A stretch of 64,000 nucleotides of DNA from Cyclobacterium amurskyense (GTDB lineage Bacteria; Bacteroidota; Bacteroidia; Cytophagales; Cyclobacteriaceae), in assembly GCF_001050135.1 (NCBI RefSeq), contig NZ_CP012040.1:2267001-2331000 (forward strand). Reading direction: 5' to 3'. The notes beneath the pieces are model-generated. The model was not told where the DNA came from and searched no databases. It worked only from the letters and a program-made list of their open reading frames with translations. Positions 1 through 9,370 of this stretch are shown piece after piece (position 1 is the stretch's first letter; each line of letters starts with the position of its first letter). Made by a program: the position numbers and the translations under genes.

Positions 1-175
1 AAATAGAGGAATTGATTGTTTAGTAGCATTATTAAGTCCTTGCTTCATTGAATTTTGAGGTCTTAAAAGCGTAAGAGATAGATGTTTTTCTGGCTGAAGT
101 AAAGGCCTTTCGATAAAATGTTGCTGATTCTTTGCTTCTTATTATCTTTATAGGTATTGATGTAATCTCTTAGGC
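1..175 (+). repeat. Composite repeat copy 0 (module D 3' part, then E)
   Basis: Positions 1-90 match the 3' half of module D found again at about 12715-12785, sharing GAATTGATTGT, TAGTAGCA and AAGTCCTTG blocks. Positions 118-160 match module E, which precedes most genes of the array. The window therefore opens inside the repeat between two cassettes. Confidence 0.75.
118..160 (+). promoter_or_regulatory. Module E candidate promoter, copy 1
   Basis: A TATCTTTA box at 143-150 is one base from the Bacteroidota -7 consensus TAnnTTTG. A TTG lies 19 bases upstream at 121-123, where the -33 element is expected. The start codon at 193 would give a leader of about 35 bases. The same block recurs before several other genes of the array. 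Confidence 0.55.
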
Positions 176-192
176 TCTATTCCACAAGTAAA

Positions 193-540
193 ATGACTTA
201 CAGACCAAACATATTAGTTGTCTGCGGACGAAATAAAAGAAGAAGTCGAACTGCTGAGTATATATTTAAAAATGACAATCGATTCAATATTCGTTCTGTG
301 GGACTAAGTCCAAAAAGTGAGCGACAAATCCGTGAAAATGACATTGATTGGTCTGACTTTATATTTGTGATGGAGGACCAGCAAGGTGTAAGAATATCAC
401 GCACTTATCGACACCTGAAATTACCACCTCTACACGTTCTTCATATTGAGGATGAGTACGAGTATCTAGACAATGAACTAATTGAAATGTTGACAGATCA
501 AATCAATTGGACATTGAAAATTGAATGTAAAATTGAATAA
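193..540 (+). CDS. Low-molecular-weight protein tyrosine phosphatase-like protein
   Basis: This 115-residue cytosolic protein has the phosphatase loop signature C-x5-R (CGRNKRR, Cys11 to Arg17) directly after a short beta strand, as in LMW phosphotyrosine phosphatases and the COG4551 group. A later FIFVMED strand fits the family fold. It is shorter than classical LMW phosphatases (about 150 residues), and I cannot place a DP general-acid motif, so activity on phosphotyrosine is inferred. It stands alone in the array, 33 bases behind a module E promoter and followed directly by composite repeat copy 1. No partner kinase is nearby. Confidence 0.7.
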   Translation: MTYRPNILVVCGRNKRRSRTAEYIFKNDNRFNIRSVGLSPKSERQIRENDIDWSDFIFVMEDQQGVRISRTYRHLKLPPLHVLHIEDEYEYLDNELIEMLTDQINWTLKIECKIE

Positions 541-960
541 AAAATCATTGGCTAATAACTAAGCATTCTGACGGCAGGCCCTTCGACCTTTCGACTCCGT
601 TCAGTGACCACAGATTCAGGGACTAGTTTGTGGCATTGGTATTAAGGCTTCCTGGAGAGTTTTCTTTTTCCGTAAAATGGAGCATATTGACCCCCTAAAA
701 TAAAATAATTTGCAAACATCTTCCCTTTGGTATAGTTCAACTTCCTATTAATCCATTTGTTAGCTAAATTTCGGCTAAAGCCGGATGCGGTATCACCGAT
801 CTTTAAAAATGTGCTAAAGCCCATTCCTACTAATAGCTATTTTTTGGAATCTGGCTTAGTTTCAAATGGTGAAGCCTGAGGGGCTTCAATGAAAATGTCC
901 ACGGGTGGACAACCCGTGGGTAGGAAGGCTTAAAACATATTGCTTTGAAGGGACAATACT
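541..960 (+). repeat. Composite repeat copy 1 (A-B-C)
   Basis: Module A lies at 561-625 (ATTCTGACGGC and CCTTTCGACTCCG), B at about 660-870, and C at 871-935. C holds a perfect 6-bp GAAGCC/GGCTTC hairpin at 871-887 and an 8-bp CCACGGGT/ACCCGTGG hairpin at 899-919. Module E is missing here. Confidence 0.8.
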
Positions 961-1290
961 TTAAGCAAAATACCTAGGAGTTATCTTTCAGACGCTCCCT
1001 ATATCTGAAAAAATTCAATCACCTGAAAATCTGTTTTTAATTTCTTCTAAAATAAAGGGATAACCCCTAAATCTTGGTTGCGATTTATCCAGCCTGCTTC
1101 AAAAGTATTGAATCTCATAAATACGTTCGAATCTTCATTTCAGTACGAATCACTTCCTTTTCCGATTCATATTTGTACCATTAAATTGATATAGCAGCGT
1201 AATCAATCATTGAATAATGATTGGCACTAAGCTAAACTAATATGCAATATGGGGCATGCGCTGTAAATGAAATTCTAAAAATGTATTATT
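961..1290. other. Intergenic stretch without repeat or clear gene
   Basis: No coding region, module E block or clear hairpin is visible. The next gene probably uses its own promoter. A CATATTTG near 1168-1175 is one base from the -7 consensus but has no convincing partner box. Confidence 0.4.
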
Positions 1291-1857
1291 ATGAAAAAGA
1301 CAATATTGACCTTGACATTGTGTGGACTTGCTTTAATTGCTAAATCTCAAAACGTAAGTGTAGAAAAATCAACATTTGGATTGCAAACCGGAGTTTTAGG
1401 AATCTGGGCATACAATGAAGCAAAACTATCAAATAACATTGCCCTAAGAACAGAGCTTGGTTTTGACTTTGGTATATGGGAAACTACTTATTATGATGAT
1501 TTTGACTCTCCATTTATCCTTACACCTGTAATTGTTGTTGAGCCAAGGTTTTATTACAACCTCAAAAAACGCGCTGAGAATTCAAAAAGAATTGATGGAA
1601 ACAGTGGTAATTTTATTGCTTTAAAAACCAGTTATCATCCGGAATTGGCGCTGTTCAATACTGACGATGCTCCGGTGGTAAGTGATTTCTCCATTATTCC
1701 TACTTTGGGAATTAGAAGAAATATAGGGAAACGTTTTAATTACGAAGCAGGTATTGGGGCAGGGTATAGTTACACCCTTGCTAAGGGTGCCGGCTATTCA
1801 AAGAACGAGGGAGGAGTAGAATTAAATATGCATTTGCGAATTGGGTATAGCTTGTAG
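1291..1857 (+). CDS. Exported outer-membrane beta-barrel-like protein
   Basis: This 188-residue protein begins with a Sec signal peptide (MKKTILTLTLCGLALIAKSQ, likely cut after SQ). The mature part alternates aromatic and small residues in short strands, and the last residues (HLRIGYSL) look like a terminal barrel strand. This fits the small porin-like barrel proteins common in Bacteroidota, but no specific family is recognised. It is followed after 55 bases by a glycine-zipper peptide and then by a CPBP protease with no composite repeat between them, so the three may have entered together as one block. Confidence 0.6.
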   Translation: MKKTILTLTLCGLALIAKSQNVSVEKSTFGLQTGVLGIWAYNEAKLSNNIALRTELGFDFGIWETTYYDDFDSPFILTPVIVVEPRFYYNLKKRAENSKRIDGNSGNFIALKTSYHPELALFNTDDAPVVSDFSIIPTLGIRRNIGKRFNYEAGIGAGYSYTLAKGAGYSKNEGGVELNMHLRIGYSL

Positions 1858-1912
1858 AATAAACAGGAAAACAACATCCAAACTTTGCACTTACAATGTA
1901 AGGAAGAAAAAA

Positions 1913-2092
1913 ATGAGAGAAATGAAGAAAAATAATCAAACGAATTACGTAGCTGCAGGAATCGCAATCGGAACAGGCATAGGGGCAACAATAGGAGTTG
2001 CTATGGAGAACTTGGCTATTGGTATCCCTTTAGGTGTTGCCATCGGAGCCGGAATAGGATTTGTCTTAAAGGAAAAGAAGAGGACCAGATAG
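1913..2092 (+). CDS. Small glycine-zipper membrane peptide
   Basis: The 59-residue product has a charged start, then GxxxG-rich hydrophobic stretches (AAGIAIGTGIGATIGVA and GIPLGVAIGAGIGFVL) and a basic KEKKRTR tail, so it probably forms a helical hairpin in the inner membrane. The ATG at 1913 is chosen because AGGAAG at 1901-1906 sits at ribosome-binding distance. An upstream ATG at 1841 would overlap the previous gene. The function is unknown; glycine-zipper peptides of this size include small toxins and membrane-stress proteins. Confidence 0.55.
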   Translation: MREMKKNNQTNYVAAGIAIGTGIGATIGVAMENLAIGIPLGVAIGAGIGFVLKEKKRTR

Positions 2093-2346
2093 GAAGGGTA
2101 TATGGGAAAAGAGCTTAGGAATGCTTGGCACTAAACGATACAAAAATGTAATCATTTGTTAAGCCTGAATAGGGTAAGAAAGAAATGCCTCAACTCTTCG
2201 ATAAAAAACTACCAAGCCTAGACTTTAATTATGAATTTTAATTGATAAAAAGCTGCCTCATCAAAACTACCCCCCATACCCTTGGGATACGGATACTATG
2301 CATAGCCAAGCCATTGGTCATTATTAAGAAGAAAAACAATAAGCAA

Positions 2347-3165
2347 ATGAAAACAATATTTTCATCGTCAGTATTACCGAACACAGAGGAAAAGAAAAAG
2401 AACCGTTGGTCGGTTTCAATAACTGTACTGATTTTATTTATTATTGGATCGATTATAAATATTCCTTTTAGCAGAGAAGTCAAAAGATTGAATATAGAGG
2501 CAGGCAAAACAGGAATAAAACTGAATGATTCAGTTATGACTGATTTGACAACAATTGGGATTAGCAGTCTGATATTGGGTATGATATTAACTTTTATCGG
2601 ACTGTGGATTTCATCAAGAGCAAATTTAGGAGCACCAATAATTGCAAGATTCTTTTCAAAGAAGCCGATTAGTGAAATAATAAATAAGGAGGCTGTATTA
2701 TCAAGTATTTTTTTGGCGACAATAGTAGCTTTGATTCTATTAGGGTTATTTGAAATTCAAAAAGAACTTTATCCGGTTAGTGGTAAGATACCACGTCCAT
2801 CTAAACCTTTTTATGCGCTTGTCTCATTTTCTGCCGGAATTACTGAAGAAATTATGTTCAGATTAGGACTTATGTCATTGATAATTACCGGTATTCAATT
2901 CCTGAATAAGGTAGATTATCCGTCGCGTAAAACAATCTGGACAGGAATTTTTATTTCAGCAATCTTTTTTGGCCTTATACACCTTCCACTATCGAAAAAC
3001 TTTGTGGAACTAACGCCTTTTACCATTGGGGTAACAATGATCGGCAACCTAATAACAGGTACAACCTTTGGGTGGATATTTTGGAAACGTGGATTATTGA
3101 TAGCCATACTTTCACATATTACATTTGATTTAGTATTTCACGTTATCGGAACACCCTACACATAG
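2347..3165 (+). CDS. CPBP family intramembrane (CAAX-like) protease
   Basis: This 272-residue multi-pass protein carries the CPBP/Abi motifs in order: a glutamate pair in AGITEEIMFRLGL, a histidine in FFGLIHLP, and a final SHITFDLVFH with the metal-binding histidine and an acidic partner. It has several hydrophobic segments. Family members cleave prenylated or other membrane proteins, and in bacteria some protect against bacteriocins. I chose the ATG at 2347; the longer frame would begin at TTG 2242 and add an unlikely N-terminus. It is the last gene of the 1291-3165 block before composite repeat copy 2. Confidence 0.82.
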   Translation: MKTIFSSSVLPNTEEKKKNRWSVSITVLILFIIGSIINIPFSREVKRLNIEAGKTGIKLNDSVMTDLTTIGISSLILGMILTFIGLWISSRANLGAPIIARFFSKKPISEIINKEAVLSSIFLATIVALILLGLFEIQKELYPVSGKIPRPSKPFYALVSFSAGITEEIMFRLGLMSLIITGIQFLNKVDYPSRKTIWTGIFISAIFFGLIHLPLSKNFVELTPFTIGVTMIGNLITGTTFGWIFWKRGLLIAILSHITFDLVFHVIGTPYT

Positions 3166-3289
3166 AGCTAAAAAAGCTCAATTGACTGTTCAACCTTATT
3201 AAAGAAGTGAAAATAATCCGAGTGGAAGGATTTAGGTCTTAGACAGAGAATTTATGCCAAAATCAATTATTCTGGAGATGGAACAAAAA

Positions 3290-3735
3290 ACGTTTTGCAA
3301 TTACTTAGCATTCTGGCGGCTGGAACCTTCGCCTCCCTTCGACCCTTCGACTCCGCATAGGGACCACAGGTTCAGGGAAGGGGCTCAGGCCCTTTTATGA
3401 AGTGAAGATTGAGGTTTTTTTTGTTAGGAGAGGAGTGATAAATAAAACGGAGCATATTGACCCCCCTAACATAAAATAGTTTGCAGCCATCTTCCCTATG
3501 GCAAAGTTCAATTTCCAATTAATCCTTTTGTTGGTTAGATTTTGGCAAAAGCCTGATGCTGTATTACCCTTTTTAAAAATAGGCTAAAGCCAATTCCTAT
3601 TGAGAGGGTAATTTAAGGAACTAAGGTCTGTCCTGATTTATTACAAGAATAATATTCCTTATCTGTCAGTGGATGATAGTTTGCATCTTATTATTATCTT
3701 TATAGGTATTAACAAAGTAGGGGATCGGGACAGTT
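3290..3735 (+). repeat. Composite repeat copy 2 (A-B-E)
   Basis: Module A is at about 3307-3390 and includes CCCTTCGACTCCGC. B is at about 3397-3610, beginning with the ATGAAGTGAAGATTGAGG lead-in also seen at 14452. The C hairpins are deleted. Module E is at 3661-3735. Confidence 0.8.
3661..3735 (+). promoter_or_regulatory. Module E candidate promoter, copy 2
   Basis: TATCTTTA at 3695-3702 fits the Bacteroidota -7 box with one mismatch. The nearest TTTG upstream (3680-3683) is closer than usual, so the -33 element is uncertain. The gene at 3798 begins about 90 bases later. Confidence 0.45.
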
Positions 3736-3797
3736 TAATGAAAGTAGTGTGCTATCCTAAAATCGGTTAGATTAGTTTAAAATTTTAAATAAATAAA

Positions 3798-4181
3798 ATG
3801 AATACTTTAAAAGTCACAGATGAAAGTGCGGCTGGTCATATTTTGCATGAAATATCCTTGCAATTTGAATCGGAATATATAACTGTGTTAGAGCTTATAG
3901 AAGCCCGAATAAATTCGGAGATACAGCGATATGAGCAAGATGTAAATAATTATCAGAAAGGCCTTGTTTTGCCACATGACATGGAAAAACGTTTAAACAG
4001 GAAAAAAGTCATTAAATTGGATCGGGAAAAACAGCTATATGTTGCACTCGAAACTTTTAGAAATAATGGGTTTTTCATATTGGTAGATGACGAACAAGTA
4101 GATAGTCTGGAACAGAGATTTCTAGTTGACGAGTCAACTCATGTTTCATTTATTAAATTAACTCCTATGGTTGGAGGGTAA
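3798..4181 (+). CDS. Small hypothetical protein paired with a DUF4132 protein
   Basis: This 127-residue soluble protein has a charged, helix-rich middle (VLELIEARINSEIQRYEQDV, with heptad-like spacing), then a compact C-terminal beta region ending in FIKLTPMVGG. I do not recognise a family. It ends 15 bases before the DUF4132 gene, so the two form one transcription unit within a single cassette. It could be a dedicated partner or regulator of that protein; this rests on context only. Confidence 0.6.
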   Translation: MNTLKVTDESAAGHILHEISLQFESEYITVLELIEARINSEIQRYEQDVNNYQKGLVLPHDMEKRLNRKKVIKLDREKQLYVALETFRNNGFFILVDDEQVDSLEQRFLVDESTHVSFIKLTPMVGG

Positions 4182-4196
4182 TAAAAATAGAATTAG

Positions 4197-6785
4197 ATGT
4201 TCAATTTTTTTAAAAGAATTATAAAATCAAAAAATGATGATAATGAGCTTAAAAAGCTTATTTCCGCTATTCATAATAAAGTTAATTATGTTTATAGTGC
4301 CAATGATTTATCAAGAATTGAAGAATATGAAAATTTAAAAAAATTATCAGAAGAGGAACAAAAAGTTCTTATTAATAAACTCACAGATATCATCTGTTGT
4401 TTTTCTATAAAATTTGCTGAATCTAAGGGTAGGAATTCATTTAACAGTGATGATATAAACTATTTTGGCAGGCCTATTGCATTTGCTATACAAAGTGGCT
4501 TACTGCGTAGAAAATTAAATTATAATGAACATGAGTGGATTGAACTTTTGAGAAGCTTTAAAGATAGTTCAGATAAAATATCAAGGAATAATAATGGCTA
4601 TTTTCATGATTTTCCCATTAATCATGCGATAAAACAAATTGAATATTATTTAAAGAATAATGAGCGATCCAAGACCCTTACTTCGTTTATAAATGAAGCA
4701 TTGGAATGGGAAGAGTTTAAAAATACCTCAAATAAACAATATTTTGGTAGTGATATGGGAAAGGCCACTAAAAAATTAAGAGCCTTGTTGGTAAAGGAAG
4801 GAAATATTCCAGTATTTAGTTTAAAAACCAATGATATCGGAAATGAAGTAAATGAAATTATTAATTCTGTCAAAGAAAATAGAGATGCAATTGATCAAAT
4901 CTTCTATTTAGCCTCGAATGTTACCAGTTCTAAACCGTCAAAGAAATTTAGTCAAGAAGTAGCCAAACTTCAAGACAAAATAGGCCTAGAGTCATTCAAA
5001 AAAATAGCACACAGAGTGCTAGAAACTCCATTAAATCATAATCCCTTTAACGAAAGTACCACACATGAATACAATGGTCAGGTTTATAATTATGTTGAGA
5101 CAGTTTTCTTGTGTAATCCCAGCCAACAATTTATTAAGGGGATGGTTTGGACAGTAGAACGGTTCTCTGATAAGGAAACCATACGAATACTCAGTAAACT
5201 ATGTGAAAAGACGTACTTAAAAATCCCAGGAAAAGGGCCAGCCGCGGCATCCATTGGAAATGCATGTGTTTACGTTTTAGGAAATATGAGAGGTAAAGAT
5301 GGATTAGGAGCTTTGTCTCGGCTTAAACTTAAAATTCGACAAAACAATGTAAAAAAGACGATTGACAATCATTTAACAGAAGGGGCCAAGAAATATAATG
5401 TTTCGGTTGAGGAATTAAAGGAGATGGCTGTGCCCGATTTTAATCTTGTAAAAGGGGAAAAAATAATTCAGTTTGATGGCTATTCACTAAAGATATTTAT
5501 TGAAGGAAGGAAAGTAAGCCAACAGTGGCTCAAGCCGGATGGTCTACCAATTAAAAGTGTGCCCAGTTTAGTTAAAAAGAGTACTTCTTTATCTAAAAAA
5601 CTTAGTGATATCCGAAAGGAAATTAAAGAAATTCAGAAGGTATACAGTGCACAGAAACAAAGAATAGACAATCAATTTATTTTAGATAGGACCTGGGATT
5701 TTGTGTCATTTGAGAAGTATTATTTAGAGCATGGCTTAGTTGCTCCAATAGCCGAAAAGTTAATATGGATTTTTACAAAAGGAAATATGGTTGCCGATGC
5801 CATAACCCTTAATGGTAAATGGTATTCTAAAGAGCATAAATCAATAAATTGGATTGATGAAGAAACAACTGTAAAACTCTGGCATCCGGTATATTCTGAT
5901 GAAGAAACCATTATTGCCTGGCGGGAAAAAATGATGGAACTGGAATGGAAACAGCCAATAAAACAAGCATTCAGGGAAATTTATATACTTACAGATGCAG
6001 AAGTGAATACACTTACCTATTCCAATAGAATGGCAGCTCATATTTTAAAGCAACATCAATTTAGTTCCTTGGCTAATCTGAGAGGGTGGAAATATTCACT
6101 ATTAGGTGCTTTTGATGATGGCAGAGATAATGAAATATGCGAAAAGTATTTACCAGAATTTAAGATAACAGCCCAGTTTTGGATTGATGAATTAAGTCAA
6201 GACGAGAGTTGGAATGATACGGGTATTTGGCTCTATATATCAACTGACCAAGTAAAATTTACTAAAGAAAACGGTGAGGTAATGGAGTTGGTTGATGTCC
6301 CAAAAATCATTTTCACGGAAATAATGCGTGATGTAGATATGTTTGTAGGAGTAGGTAGTGTAGGGAATGATCCACAATGGATGGATAATAACGGAGAAAG
6401 ACAAACAAACCGCGACTACTGGACATCATACTCTTTCGGAGACTTAACGGAAATTGCAAAAACTAGAAAAGCTATTTTGGAAAGATTGCTTCCTCGCCTA
6501 AAAAAAATAAGGGATAAAGCGGAAATTGATGGCAAATTCTTGATGATTAAAGGTCAACTTAGAACTTATAAAATCCATATTGGTAGTGGTAATATTTTAA
6601 TGGAGCCAAATGATCAATATTTATGTATTGTCCCATCACGATCTGCAGAAAATTCTACTGATAAAGTTTTTATTCCATTTGAAGGTGATAGAGGCTTATC
6701 TATTGTATTAAGTAAGGCGCTTTTATTAGCAGAGGATAATAAAATAACGGATTCTACAATAATGAGCCAGATAAATCGATCATAG
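4197..6785 (+). CDS. DUF4132 domain-containing protein with DUF7737-like C-terminus
   Basis: This 862-residue soluble protein lacks a signal peptide and membrane helices. Its N-terminal half is helical and repeat-like (FSDKETIRILSKLCEKTYLK resembles HEAT-type units). The middle and C-terminal part show features typical of DUF4132: an AFREIYILTDAEV block, then YSNRMAAHILKQHQF, and a closing IHIGSGNILMEPNDQYLCIV block now split off as DUF7737. The molecular function of the family is unproven; members occur with MolR-like and WGR proteins and in defence-like neighbourhoods. It is the largest gene of the array and sits between two composite repeat copies, behind a module E promoter and its 127-residue partner. 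Confidence 0.75.
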   Translation: MFNFFKRIIKSKNDDNELKKLISAIHNKVNYVYSANDLSRIEEYENLKKLSEEEQKVLINKLTDIICCFSIKFAESKGRNSFNSDDINYFGRPIAFAIQSGLLRRKLNYNEHEWIELLRSFKDSSDKISRNNNGYFHDFPINHAIKQIEYYLKNNERSKTLTSFINEALEWEEFKNTSNKQYFGSDMGKATKKLRALLVKEGNIPVFSLKTNDIGNEVNEIINSVKENRDAIDQIFYLASNVTSSKPSKKFSQEVAKLQDKIGLESFKKIAHRVLETPLNHNPFNESTTHEYNGQVYNYVETVFLCNPSQQFIKGMVWTVERFSDKETIRILSKLCEKTYLKIPGKGPAAASIGNACVYVLGNMRGKDGLGALSRLKLKIRQNNVKKTIDNHLTEGAKKYNVSVEELKEMAVPDFNLVKGEKIIQFDGYSLKIFIEGRKVSQQWLKPDGLPIKSVPSLVKKSTSLSKKLSDIRKEIKEIQKVYSAQKQRIDNQFILDRTWDFVSFEKYYLEHGLVAPIAEKLIWIFTKGNMVADAITLNGKWYSKEHKSINWIDEETTVKLWHPVYSDEETIIAWREKMMELEWKQPIKQAFREIYILTDAEVNTLTYSNRMAAHILKQHQFSSLANLRGWKYSLLGAFDDGRDNEICEKYLPEFKITAQFWIDELSQDESWNDTGIWLYISTDQVKFTKENGEVMELVDVPKIIFTEIMRDVDMFVGVGSVGNDPQWMDNNGERQTNRDYWTSYSFGDLTEIAKTRKAILERLLPRLKKIRDKAEIDGKFLMIKGQLRTYKIHIGSGNILMEPNDQYLCIVPSRSAENSTDKVFIPFEGDRGLSIVLSKALLLAEDNKITDSTIMSQINRS

Positions 6786-6804
6786 GATCAAATTACACGA
6801 ATAT

Positions 6805-7300
6805 TGAAATTACCAAGAATTCTGACGGCTGGAATCCTTCGGCACCCTTCGACTCCGCTCAGGGACCACAGGCTCAGGGGCCAGATCGTTGCCTTGGGGT
6901 TTAGGGTTAGAATGGGGAATGGTTTTCTTTTTTAGTAAAACGGACCATATTGCCCCCCTAAAATAAAATAATTTGGAGCCATCTTTCCTTTGGCAAAGTT
7001 CAATTTCCTATTAATCCTTTTGTTAGCTAGATTTTGGCTAAAGCCGGATGCTGTTTTACCGCTTTTTAAAATGGGCTAAAGCTCATTCCTATTGAGTAGG
7101 TATTTTTTGTAATATGGCTTATTTGATATTCAAGAAGCCTGAGGGGCTTCAACAATAATAACCACGGGTGGCACCCGTGGTTAGGAAAGCATTTATCAAA
7201 TCTGCAACTCTGGAAGGGGTTGAACAGGAGCCTTGGAGCTGAATTAGCCTTTATGATAGAAAGCTACTTTTTGTCTTGATTGTGAATTAGGATAGTATTA
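6805..7300 (+). repeat. Composite repeat copy 3 (A-B-C), the most complete
   Basis: A is at 6818-6884, B at about 6930-7130 and C at 7134-7245. C has the GAAGCC/GGCTTC hairpin (7134-7150), the perfect CCACGGGTGGCACCCGTGG hairpin (7162-7180) and a CAAC..GTTG hairpin (7205-7222). Module E follows, giving the full A-B-C-E order. Confidence 0.88.
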
Positions 7301-7302
7301 CT

Positions 7303-7370
7303 TACCTGTTAGTTGCTGATTCTCTGCTTCTTATTGTTATCTTTGTAGGTGTTAAAGTAGCGGATCAGAG
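7303..7370 (+). promoter_or_regulatory. Module E candidate promoter, copy 3
   Basis: TATCTTTG at 7338-7345 is a perfect match to the Bacteroidota -7 box TAnnTTTG, with TTG at 7313-7315 as a possible -33 element 22 bases upstream. It lies about 115 bases before the antitoxin gene. Confidence 0.6.
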
Positions 7371-7461
7371 GCTATGCTACGCAACGAGCTGTGAAATCAG
7401 TTATCTTAAGAAATAGCAAGGACTAAATTGATATTTTTGTATCTTTAATAAAAAGCTAAAG

Positions 7462-7704
7462 ATGGATTTGCAAACGAGAAAATTGGAACTTATACAAGAA
7501 TTTTTAAAAATTGAAAGTGAAGAGGTTATTTCAAGGCTTGAAAAAATCTTGAGAAAGGAAAATAAAATATCAGAAAACGATGATTTTAAACCAATGACAA
7601 TTGAGAAGTTTAACTCTCGAATTGACCAATCTATGGAAGATTCAAAAAATGGCCGGTTAATCGAAGCGAGTGAATTGAAAGCAAAAATTGATAAGTGGAA
7701 TTAA
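7462..7704 (+). CDS. Antitoxin of a RelE/ParE-type module
   Basis: The 80-residue product is charged and helical, with a DFKPMTIEKFNSRIDQSMED segment and an ASELKAKIDKW C-terminal helix. This is the usual look of Bacteroidota antitoxins that precede ParE-like toxins, whose C-terminal helix wraps the toxin. Its stop overlaps the toxin start by 10 bases, which indicates translational coupling. Such antitoxins normally also repress their own promoter, here probably within module E. Confidence 0.75.
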   Translation: MDLQTRKLELIQEFLKIESEEVISRLEKILRKENKISENDDFKPMTIEKFNSRIDQSMEDSKNGRLIEASELKAKIDKWN

Positions 7705-8012
7705 ATTTATTTTGGACTGATTTTTCTCAAAAAGAGCTCGAGAAAATCTATGAATACTATCGAGAAAAAGCAGGAGTCCGAGTTGCTAAAAATCTCGTTA
7801 ACGGAATTTACAATGAAGTTCTAAAATTAAAAATTCAACCTAGAATTGGGCAAGTAGAGGAATTTTTAAAGAACAGAAAACAAGAATTTAGATATTTAGT
7901 TTACAAGAATTATAAAGTCATTTATTGGATTAATGAAGAAGAAAACAGGATTGAAATAAATGATGTTTTCGATACTAGACAAAACCCACTAAAAATAAAA
8001 AGAACCATCTAA
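7695..8012 (+). CDS. RelE/ParE family toxin
   Basis: This 105-residue protein has the ParE/RelE pattern: an N-terminal strand (LNLFWTDFSQKELEKI), two helices (EYYREKAGVRVAKNLVNGIY), then a beta sheet with QEFRYLVYKNYKVIYWI and a closing IEINDVFDTRQNP typical of the family. ParE toxins poison DNA gyrase and RelE relatives cut mRNA; the sequence alone does not settle which applies. The start is GTG at 7695, inside the antitoxin gene, because no nearby ATG fits. Placed between repeats, it may stabilise the array against deletion. Confidence 0.85.
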   Translation: MELNLFWTDFSQKELEKIYEYYREKAGVRVAKNLVNGIYNEVLKLKIQPRIGQVEEFLKNRKQEFRYLVYKNYKVIYWINEEENRIEINDVFDTRQNPLKIKRTI

Positions 8013-8014
8013 AG

Positions 8015-8140
8015 CCAGTTGCACAACAATTAAGCTACAATGATGCGATTAAGGCTTTGGTTCATTAGTTCTGAGCAGTCAGAGTTGGGACTCAGCTTCT
8101 TGCAGCGCCTGTATACTTTGCTTCATAATTTTTGAGGTCC
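8015..8140 (+). repeat. Composite repeat module D, copy 2
   Basis: The CAACAATTAAGCTACAATGA block begins 11 bases after the toxin stop and continues through TTGGGACTC to TTTTTGAGGTC. It matches 12572-12785, where D again starts right behind a gene, but here the middle of D is shortened. Confidence 0.75.
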
Positions 8141-8302
8141 CCCGCTAGGTGTAGTTTATGTCTTCGTGAACTGGGTGTAGGTTTGCAAAACACCCTTCTA
8201 TCCTTTCCAATTTGCAATTGGAATTGGACGGAATTACCAATGATCCACGGTTATCAAACCTTCTAATCCAGCATAATTTCATCTGTTTATAATTGTTTGT
8301 CT
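8141..8302. other. Stretch between module D and the IS left end
   Basis: No gene is seen. The last 25 bases (8278-8302, TTCATCTGTTTATAATTG...) nearly repeat 10391-10412, the sequence just upstream of the RAYT start, which indicates that the IS landed inside a second copy of that repeat. Confidence 0.5.
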
Positions 8303-8357
8303 CGTCCTGAAAATGGTTGACACTTTTGTTTTTCAAATATAGTAAGTGTTTTAATTT

Positions 8358-9368
8358 CTAAGAAGTTTCATTTAACTTACAGTACCACGATAAAGCGGAG
8401 GCAAGCTCTGCTGAGGAGCAACTTGCCAAGGAATAGTCGTTTGGTCCGATAGCGTTGCTATTTTCAGACCGGGCCTTGACAGGTTCGGTCTTCTTTTTCC
8501 AATTATATTTCTTTCCAATAACGCGTTCGGTATCATGCCTTGTAAAACCTTCGTCATGTACTTGGTTAGGTGTTAGATTTCCTAAACTCTCGTGTGGTCT
8601 CATATCATTATAGATTTTGATAATTTTAATGATGTATTTTTTCGGGTTGATATTTGTTTCTCCTGCAATATCCTCCAGCCACTCTTCCTTTAGGATTCCA
8701 TTTACTCTTTCCGCTATGGCATTTTCATGTGGTGAAGCGGGCTTCGTCATACTGATCCAAACTTTCTTCTTTTTCAATAGGTCGGTGTAATCATAACTGC
8801 AGTACTGTACCCCACGGTCCGAATGATGGACAAGGGAATAATGGTTAATGTTTTCTTGAGACTGGAAAGCCACCTTCAGGGCTTCAAGTGCTGATTCAGC
8901 CTTCAGATCCAGAGAAAGATTCCAGCCCACTATTTTCTGGGAATAAGCATCCGTAATAAGATACAGATACATGACTTGCCCATTTAGTAAAAGGTAGGTA
9001 ATATCGGAAACCCATAACTGGTTGGGCCTGTAGACAACCATGTTTTCTACCAGGTTATGGTACTTCCTAAGCCAATGATGGCTTTGGGTAGTGAAAAACT
9101 TCCTTTTTCTTTTGGTTACTAATAACCCGTTCACTCGAAGCAAATCAAACAGTTTATCCCTGCCTATCTTGATTTTCATTCCTATTAGGTCTTTCTGAAT
9201 CAGAGGGTTTATCTTTCTCAACCCCCATCTGGATGTTTTGGCCTTCTTTCTGATCTTTAAAACAAGACTCAAGACCACCTCTTCCTCAAATGCCCCGCGG
9301 TAAATATAATTTAAAGCTTTATAGTAGCCCTGCCTGCTCTTGCCAAACAATTCACAAAGTTGGGCCAA
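8358..9368 (-). CDS. IS3-family transposase OrfB (DDE integrase domain)
   Basis: The catalytic half is 336 residues, with an HTH_21-like start (RGAFEEEVVLSLVLKIRKK) followed by the rve integrase core. The DDE residues are visible in WVSDITYLL, VHHSDRGVQY and NAIAERVNGILKEEW. An ASPHENA block and a PHESLGNLTPNQVH block are standard for IS3. The frame begins near TTG 9366-9368, and translation is expected by -1 slippage from OrfA, giving VSLAQLCELFGKSRQG at the join. No disruption is seen, so the element may still be active. Confidence 0.93.
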   Translation of the reverse strand: MAQLCELFGKSRQGYYKALNYIYRGAFEEEVVLSLVLKIRKKAKTSRWGLRKINPLIQKDLIGMKIKIGRDKLFDLLRVNGLLVTKRKRKFFTTQSHHWLRKYHNLVENMVVYRPNQLWVSDITYLLLNGQVMYLYLITDAYSQKIVGWNLSLDLKAESALEALKVAFQSQENINHYSLVHHSDRGVQYCSYDYTDLLKKKKVWISMTKPASPHENAIAERVNGILKEEWLEDIAGETNINPKKYIIKIIKIYNDMRPHESLGNLTPNQVHDEGFTRHDTERVIGKKYNWKKKTEPVKARSENSNAIGPNDYSLASCSSAELASALSWYCKLNETS

Positions 9369-9370
9369 AC

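Noticed and set aside
642..824. Minus-strand 60-codon gene
   Set aside because: It lies fully within module B and is broken in other copies; treated as an observation, not a gene.
541..7300. Group II intron or retron within the composite repeat
   Set aside because: No reverse transcriptase frame and no GUGYG-type 5' end or domain V-like hairpin was seen.
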